Source: Flavisolibacter sp. (GTDB lineage Bacteria; Bacteroidota; Bacteroidia; Chitinophagales; Chitinophagaceae). From it: a stretch of 10,898 bases of DNA. A program made the position numbers and the translations under genes. The notes beneath the pieces were generated by a model, which worked only from the letters and a program-made list of their open reading frames with translations, was not told where the DNA came from and made no database searches. Shown here piece after piece: positions 8,318-10,898 of this stretch; positions within the stretch are counted from its first letter, which is position 1; every line of letters begins with the position of its first letter. Location: contig JACDAZ010000474.1 of assembly GCA_013695175.1 (NCBI GenBank), positions 1 to 10,898 of the forward strand, in the 5' to 3' direction.

Positions 8318-8881
8318 TTATTTACCTACAACTACTTTAGCAAAACGAATAATTTTATCATTTAGGAAGTATCCTTTTTGAATTTCAGCCACTACCTTTC
8401 CTTTCATATCATCCCCGGCATCCATTTCTGTTATTGCTTCATGCAGATCCGGATTAAATTCTTTGTTTATACTTTCCATAGACTTTAAACCCTTTGCCTG
8501 TAATAAGTTTTTCAATTTTGTAAATACAAGGTGTACACCATCTTTTATCTGCTGTACATCATCAGTAGCTTCTAATTGGGTTTGTGCTCTTTCACTGTCA
8601 TCTAATACATCCAATAAGTCAACTATAACTTCTTTACCGGCTGTTTGTATAAGTTCTATCCGTTCTTTTGCATTCCTTCTTTTAAAATTGTCAAAGTCAG
8701 CAAAAAGACGCAGGTATTTATCATTAAGTTCGTTTATTTTTTCCCTCAGTTTTTCTTCTTCATTTTCTTCAGTCATAGGATCTGTCAAATGATTAGTACC
8801 TTTTATATTTTCATCTGAATTCAAATCAATTTCTTCAAACTCAGATGGTCTTTGTTCTTGATGCTTTTTATTTTCCTTCAT
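8318..8881 (-). CDS. grpE: Nucleotide exchange factor GrpE
   Basis: The 187-residue protein is GrpE, which releases ADP from DnaK so that it can rebind ATP and let go of its client. After a disordered, acidic N-terminal tail (about 1-40) comes a long charged helix that forms the dimeric coiled coil (about 41-100, including LRLFADFDNFKRRNAKER). The C-terminal beta domain carries FNPDLHEAI (142-150) and the signature EIQKGYFLNDKIIRFAKVVV (166-185). The ATG at 8879-8881 is preferred; a TTG two codons upstream is also in frame but adds nothing recognisable. It is the first gene of a grpE-dnaJ operon and has a good Bacteroidetes-type promoter just upstream. In many Bacteroidetes grpE and dnaJ are adjacent like this, apart from dnaK. 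Confidence 0.96.
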   Translation of the reverse strand: MKENKKHQEQRPSEFEEIDLNSDENIKGTNHLTDPMTEENEEEKLREKINELNDKYLRLFADFDNFKRRNAKERIELIQTAGKEVIVDLLDVLDDSERAQTQLEATDDVQQIKDGVHLVFTKLKNLLQAKGLKSMESINKEFNPDLHEAITEMDAGDDMKGKVVAEIQKGYFLNDKIIRFAKVVVGK

Positions 8882-8901
8882 ATCCAATCAAAAATTGTGT
8901 G

Positions 8902-8931
8902 CAAAGGTATGTTTGTCAATAATATTGCCAA
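8902..8931 (-). promoter_or_regulatory. Bacteroidetes-type promoter of grpE-dnaJ
   Basis: On the minus strand there is TTG at 8931-8929, a 19-base spacer, and TACCTTTG at 8909-8902. This is an exact match to the phylum's primary sigma factor consensus (TTG at about -33, TAnnTTTG at about -7). Transcription should start roughly 5-8 bases further on, giving a short leader before the grpE ATG. It is the clearest promoter in the window. The spacer is largely occupied by an imperfect palindrome that may be an operator. Confidence 0.65.
8913..8931. repeat. Imperfect palindrome within the grpE promoter
   Basis: The arms TTGTCAAT (8913-8920) and ATTGCCAA (8924-8931) are complementary at 7 of 8 positions around a 3-base centre (AAT). 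The element lies between, and partly covers, the -33 and -7 elements, the place expected for a repressor operator. It is not the CIRCE element (TTAGCACTC-N9-GAGTGCTAA) used by HrcA. A further GGCAAT at 8963-8968 repeats six bases of the inner arm. Function is inferred from position only. Confidence 0.4.
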
Positions 8932-9043
8932 CGCACTAAAAGGGACAAAATGTCGGTGAAGGGGCAATAAGTTTAAAAAATTATAAGCAGTCGATCTTCA
9001 ATTATATAAACCTTAACAAGGCAGGCTCATTATCTTGCACTTA

Positions 9044-10216
9044 ATGAATAAAGTCACTTTAAAAAGGAAGATTGGAAACAGAATCATGAATGGACATCCA
9101 TGGATTTTTGCTAATGAAGTGGAAAAAGTGGAGGGTACACCAGCTCAGGGAGATATAGTTGAAGTTTTTTTTCATGACAATAAATTTCTTGGTAAAGGAT
9201 ATTACAATTCCCAATCTCAAATCATTGTTCGTTTGCTAACAAGAGAAAAAGGAATTGAAGTAAATGATGATTTTTTTTTAAAAAAGCTGCAGAAATGCTG
9301 GCAGTACAGGCAAAAGTTGGGATATACAGAAAATTGCAGGCTTGTATTTGGTGAAGCAGATGGTATTCCACAATTAATTATAGACAAGTTCAACGACTAT
9401 TTTGTAATACAAACAATAGCCTTCGGAATAGATGTTTGGAAACCTGCTTTGGTTAAAGCATTAGAGCAACTTTTTAAACCAAAAGGAATATTTGAACGGA
9501 ATGATGTGCCGGTAAGAGAATTGGAAGGTTTACCTCAGCAAAAAGGGTTTCTGTCTGCACCATTTGATACAAGAATTTTAATAAATGAAAATGGCTTAAA
9601 GTTTTATGTTGATATAGAAAATGGACAAAAAACAGGATATTTTCTTGACCAGCAGGATAACAGGAAAGCAATAAAACATATTGTAAAGGGATCAGATGTT
9701 TTAGGTGCATTTACTTATACCGGAACGTTTGAAATTCATGCAGCAGCTTATGGTGCAAAATCTGTTTTAGGTCTTGATATTTCAGCCAATGCAGTTGCAC
9801 AGGCAAATAAAAATGCAGAACTAAACGGGCTTTCACACATTGTAAAATTTGAAGTAGCCAATGCGTTTGATGTATTGAAACAATGGGGGAAGGAAGATAA
9901 AAAATGGGATGTAGTAATGCTTGATCCACCTGCCTTTACAAAAAGCAGGGCTACTATTGAAAAAGCAATAACCGGTTACAAAGAAATTAATTTACGAGGA
10001 ATGAAGCTGCTTAAAAAAGGAGGCTTTCTTGTTACATCATCCTGTACAAATCTTGTAAACCCGGAATTATTTTTAAAAATAATTGATATGGCTGCTAAAG
10101 ATGCAAAAAGAAAAATAAGGCAGGTATTATTTCAAACACAATCACCCGACCATCCAATAGTATGGAATATGGAAAATACACATTACTTAAAATTTCTGAT
10201 TATAGAGGTAGAGTAG
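9044..10216 (+). CDS. Class I SAM-dependent rRNA (cytosine-C5) methyltransferase, RlmI-like
   Basis: The 390-residue protein matches COG1092, whose best-known member, RlmI, makes 5-methylcytosine at position 1962 of E. coli 23S rRNA. An N-terminal PUA-like RNA-binding domain (about 1-75) starts with LKRKIGNRIMNGHPWIFANE. The central part contains the family motif GQKTGYFLDQQDNR (194-207). The Rossmann methyltransferase domain has the SAM loop VLGAFTYTGTFEIHAA (219-234), acidic Asp245 in GLDIS, motif IV LDPPAF (293-298), and SSCTN (332-336) with Cys334, the likely nucleophile. Length agrees with RlmI (about 396). The exact rRNA position cannot be proved from sequence. ATG at 9044 is preferred over an in-frame TTG at 9035 because it leads directly into the conserved N-terminus. 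It diverges from grpE and converges, 10 bases apart, on the next gene. Confidence 0.92.
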   Translation: MNKVTLKRKIGNRIMNGHPWIFANEVEKVEGTPAQGDIVEVFFHDNKFLGKGYYNSQSQIIVRLLTREKGIEVNDDFFLKKLQKCWQYRQKLGYTENCRLVFGEADGIPQLIIDKFNDYFVIQTIAFGIDVWKPALVKALEQLFKPKGIFERNDVPVRELEGLPQQKGFLSAPFDTRILINENGLKFYVDIENGQKTGYFLDQQDNRKAIKHIVKGSDVLGAFTYTGTFEIHAAAYGAKSVLGLDISANAVAQANKNAELNGLSHIVKFEVANAFDVLKQWGKEDKKWDVVMLDPPAFTKSRATIEKAITGYKEINLRGMKLLKKGGFLVTSSCTNLVNPELFLKIIDMAAKDAKRKIRQVLFQTQSPDHPIVWNMENTHYLKFLIIEVE

Positions 10217-10226
10217 AAAAGTATTA

Positions 10227-10562
10227 TTATTTAGAAACCTGGAATTTGCCTGACTCGATCATTTTGCCATTTCTGTCTCTGATTTGATAGATATAAACAC
10301 CACGATTAAAATCAGTTAAATTAACTGACGTACGCTGGTTCATATTATTTGATTCATATATTTTCTTTCCAAGGAAATTAAAAATTTGAATTCCTAATCC
10401 GTTGTTTTGATTTCTTTGCAAATCAAAATTTATAACAGTTGTAGCAGGGTTGGGAAAGAATCGTACAATAGTAGCTGCAGCATCAGGTAAAGGGGCATTT
10501 TGAGCCTGTGCTGAAATTGTAGTAGAAAGAATAAAGGATATTATTAGTAAAAATTTCGTCAA
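10227..10562 (-). CDS. Stand-alone T9SS type A sorting-domain protein
   Basis: The 111-residue product is a signal peptide (1-19/20, cleavage near SAQA|Q), a linker of about ten residues, and then a C-terminal sorting domain (about 32-111) of the TIGR04183 type. The sorting domain shows FFPNPATTVINFDL (34-47), IQIFNFLGKKIYE (58-70), VNLTDFNRGVYIYQI (79-93) and GKMIESGKFQVSK at the end. In large T9SS substrates this domain directs transport across the outer membrane and attachment to the surface, and is usually cut off. Here no cargo domain is present, so the role is unknown. The start is TTG at 10562: an in-frame TAA lies three codons upstream and no ATG occurs before the sorting domain. It has its own promoter-like sequence and lies 96 bases downstream of the peroxiredoxin gene. 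Confidence 0.85.
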   Translation of the reverse strand: MTKFLLIISFILSTTISAQAQNAPLPDAAATIVRFFPNPATTVINFDLQRNQNNGLGIQIFNFLGKKIYESNNMNQRTSVNLTDFNRGVYIYQIRDRNGKMIESGKFQVSK

Positions 10563-10589
10563 ACGATTTTATTTAATTTTTATTATCTG

Positions 10590-10620
10590 CAAAATAGTTT
10601 CTTTTATAACAAAAAGCAAA
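10590..10620 (-). promoter_or_regulatory. Candidate promoter of the T9SS sorting-domain gene
   Basis: On the minus strand there is TTTG (10620-10617), a 20-base spacer, and TATTTTG (10596-10590), followed by CA. This resembles the Bacteroidetes promoter TTTG-N19/20-TAnnTTTG but lacks one T in the -7 element. The distance to the TTG start would leave a leader of about 20-25 bases. It would allow transcription independently of the upstream peroxiredoxin gene. Confidence 0.4.
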
Positions 10621-10629
10621 GTTTTTGCC
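10608..10629 (-). terminator. Weak candidate terminator after the peroxiredoxin gene
   Basis: On the minus strand, about 30 bases past the peroxiredoxin stop, GCAAA pairs with TTTGC around a 3-base loop (AAC), followed directly by TTTTTG. The stem is only 5 base pairs with two G-C pairs, and it shares bases with the candidate -33 element of the next gene. It could be a weak intrinsic terminator or chance. Confidence 0.25.
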
Positions 10630-10658
10630 GAAAAATCAAAATGTTATGGTAAACACCC

Positions 10659-10898
10659 TTATTTTTTGATTGTTAAAATACGCTTAATAGCTTCAAAATC
10701 AGGTAATTTTCCTGCATCTTCTAAAACCTCAGCATAATCAATTAATCCTTCTTTATTTATCAAAAAAGCTGATCTCTTTGAAACACATTTCATTCCATAA
10801 CCAAATTGGGGGTAAAGGCTTCCATACTTAGATGAAACTTCTTTATTAAAGTCACTTAACAAATCAAAGTTTAACTTTTGCTGCTCCTTATATATCGC
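10659..10898 (-). CDS. Peroxiredoxin (Bcp/AhpE-like), C-terminal part, 5' end beyond the window
   Basis: An open frame runs without a stop from the right edge to TAA at 10661-10659, giving 79 residues. A TTG at 10862 could be taken for a start, but the frame continues upstream with matching family sequence (KLNFDLLSDFNKEVS), so the gene is truncated by the window rather than short. The pattern LLSDFNKEVSSKYG, then KRSAFLINKEGLIDY and EVLEDAGKLPDFE is typical of the C-terminal half of AhpC/TSA-family peroxiredoxins of the Bcp/AhpE kind. They reduce hydrogen peroxide and organic peroxides in the cytoplasm through a peroxidatic Cys. That Cys lies outside the window. One Cys is visible in GMKCVSKR; whether it acts in resolution is unclear. 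Confidence 0.88.
   Translation of the reverse strand, partial: AIYKEQQKLNFDLLSDFNKEVSSKYGSLYPQFGYGMKCVSKRSAFLINKEGLIDYAEVLEDAGKLPDFEAIKRILTIKK

Noticed and set aside
8463..8792. A 109-codon plus-strand open frame opposite grpE.
   Set aside because: It is entirely antisense to the GrpE coiled coil; its Ser/Phe/Leu-rich sequence is what complementing Lys/Glu codons produces.
9031..9046. TATCTTGCAC directly before the RlmI-like start, resembling a -7 element and suggesting a leaderless transcript.
   Set aside because: The match lacks one T of TAnnTTTG and there is no TTG at the expected -33 distance, so it is too weak to call.
10659..10862. A 67-residue stand-alone small protein starting at TTG 10862.
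   Set aside because: The same frame continues open to the window edge with clear peroxiredoxin sequence, so it is the C-terminal part of a larger gene.

Overview
The window looks like ordinary chromosome from a low-GC member of the Bacteroidetes (Bacteroidota), plausibly Chitinophagaceae or a related family. The evidence is a type IX secretion (T9SS) sorting domain, a carboxypeptidase-regulatory-like domain fused to a YfbK-type vWA protein, A/T-rich upstream regions with almost no Shine-Dalgarno sequences, and a promoter of the Bacteroidetes form TTG-N19-TAnnTTTG ahead of grpE. No tRNA, rRNA, CRISPR array, insertion sequence, prophage or plasmid gene was recognised, and no gene-free stretch exceeds 300 bases.

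Layout. At the left edge (1-746, plus strand) is the 3' end of an FAD-linked oxidase gene, followed 5 bases later by a small predicted outer-membrane beta-barrel protein. It meets tail to tail, with a 20-base overlap, a minus-strand LOG-family phosphoribohydrolase gene (727-1275). The LOG gene diverges from a plus-strand block (1373-7131): a sodium:solute symporter, a SAM-dependent O-methyltransferase, a secreted glucosaminidase with LysM repeats, hypoxanthine phosphoribosyltransferase, and an exported vWA protein. Two of these junctions overlap by exactly 14 bases, so the block is probably at least partly cotranscribed, although its functions (transport, methylation, cell wall, purine salvage, surface protein) do not form one obvious pathway.

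The vWA gene converges, with a 4-base overlap, on the minus-strand grpE-dnaJ chaperone operon (7128-8881), the DnaK co-chaperone pair, which has a clear promoter containing an imperfect palindrome. Divergent from grpE is an RlmI-like 23S rRNA methyltransferase gene (9044-10216). It ends 10 bases from a minus-strand gene for a tiny exported protein that is almost nothing but a T9SS sorting domain (10227-10562). Beyond that, the 3' part of a Bcp/AhpE-type peroxiredoxin gene runs off the right edge.

I found no convincing undescribed multi-gene system. The items most worth a second look are the cargo-less T9SS sorting-domain protein, the palindromes in two divergent promoter regions, the TTG start codons of two exported proteins, and three convergent gene pairs whose ends overlap or nearly touch with no visible terminator.
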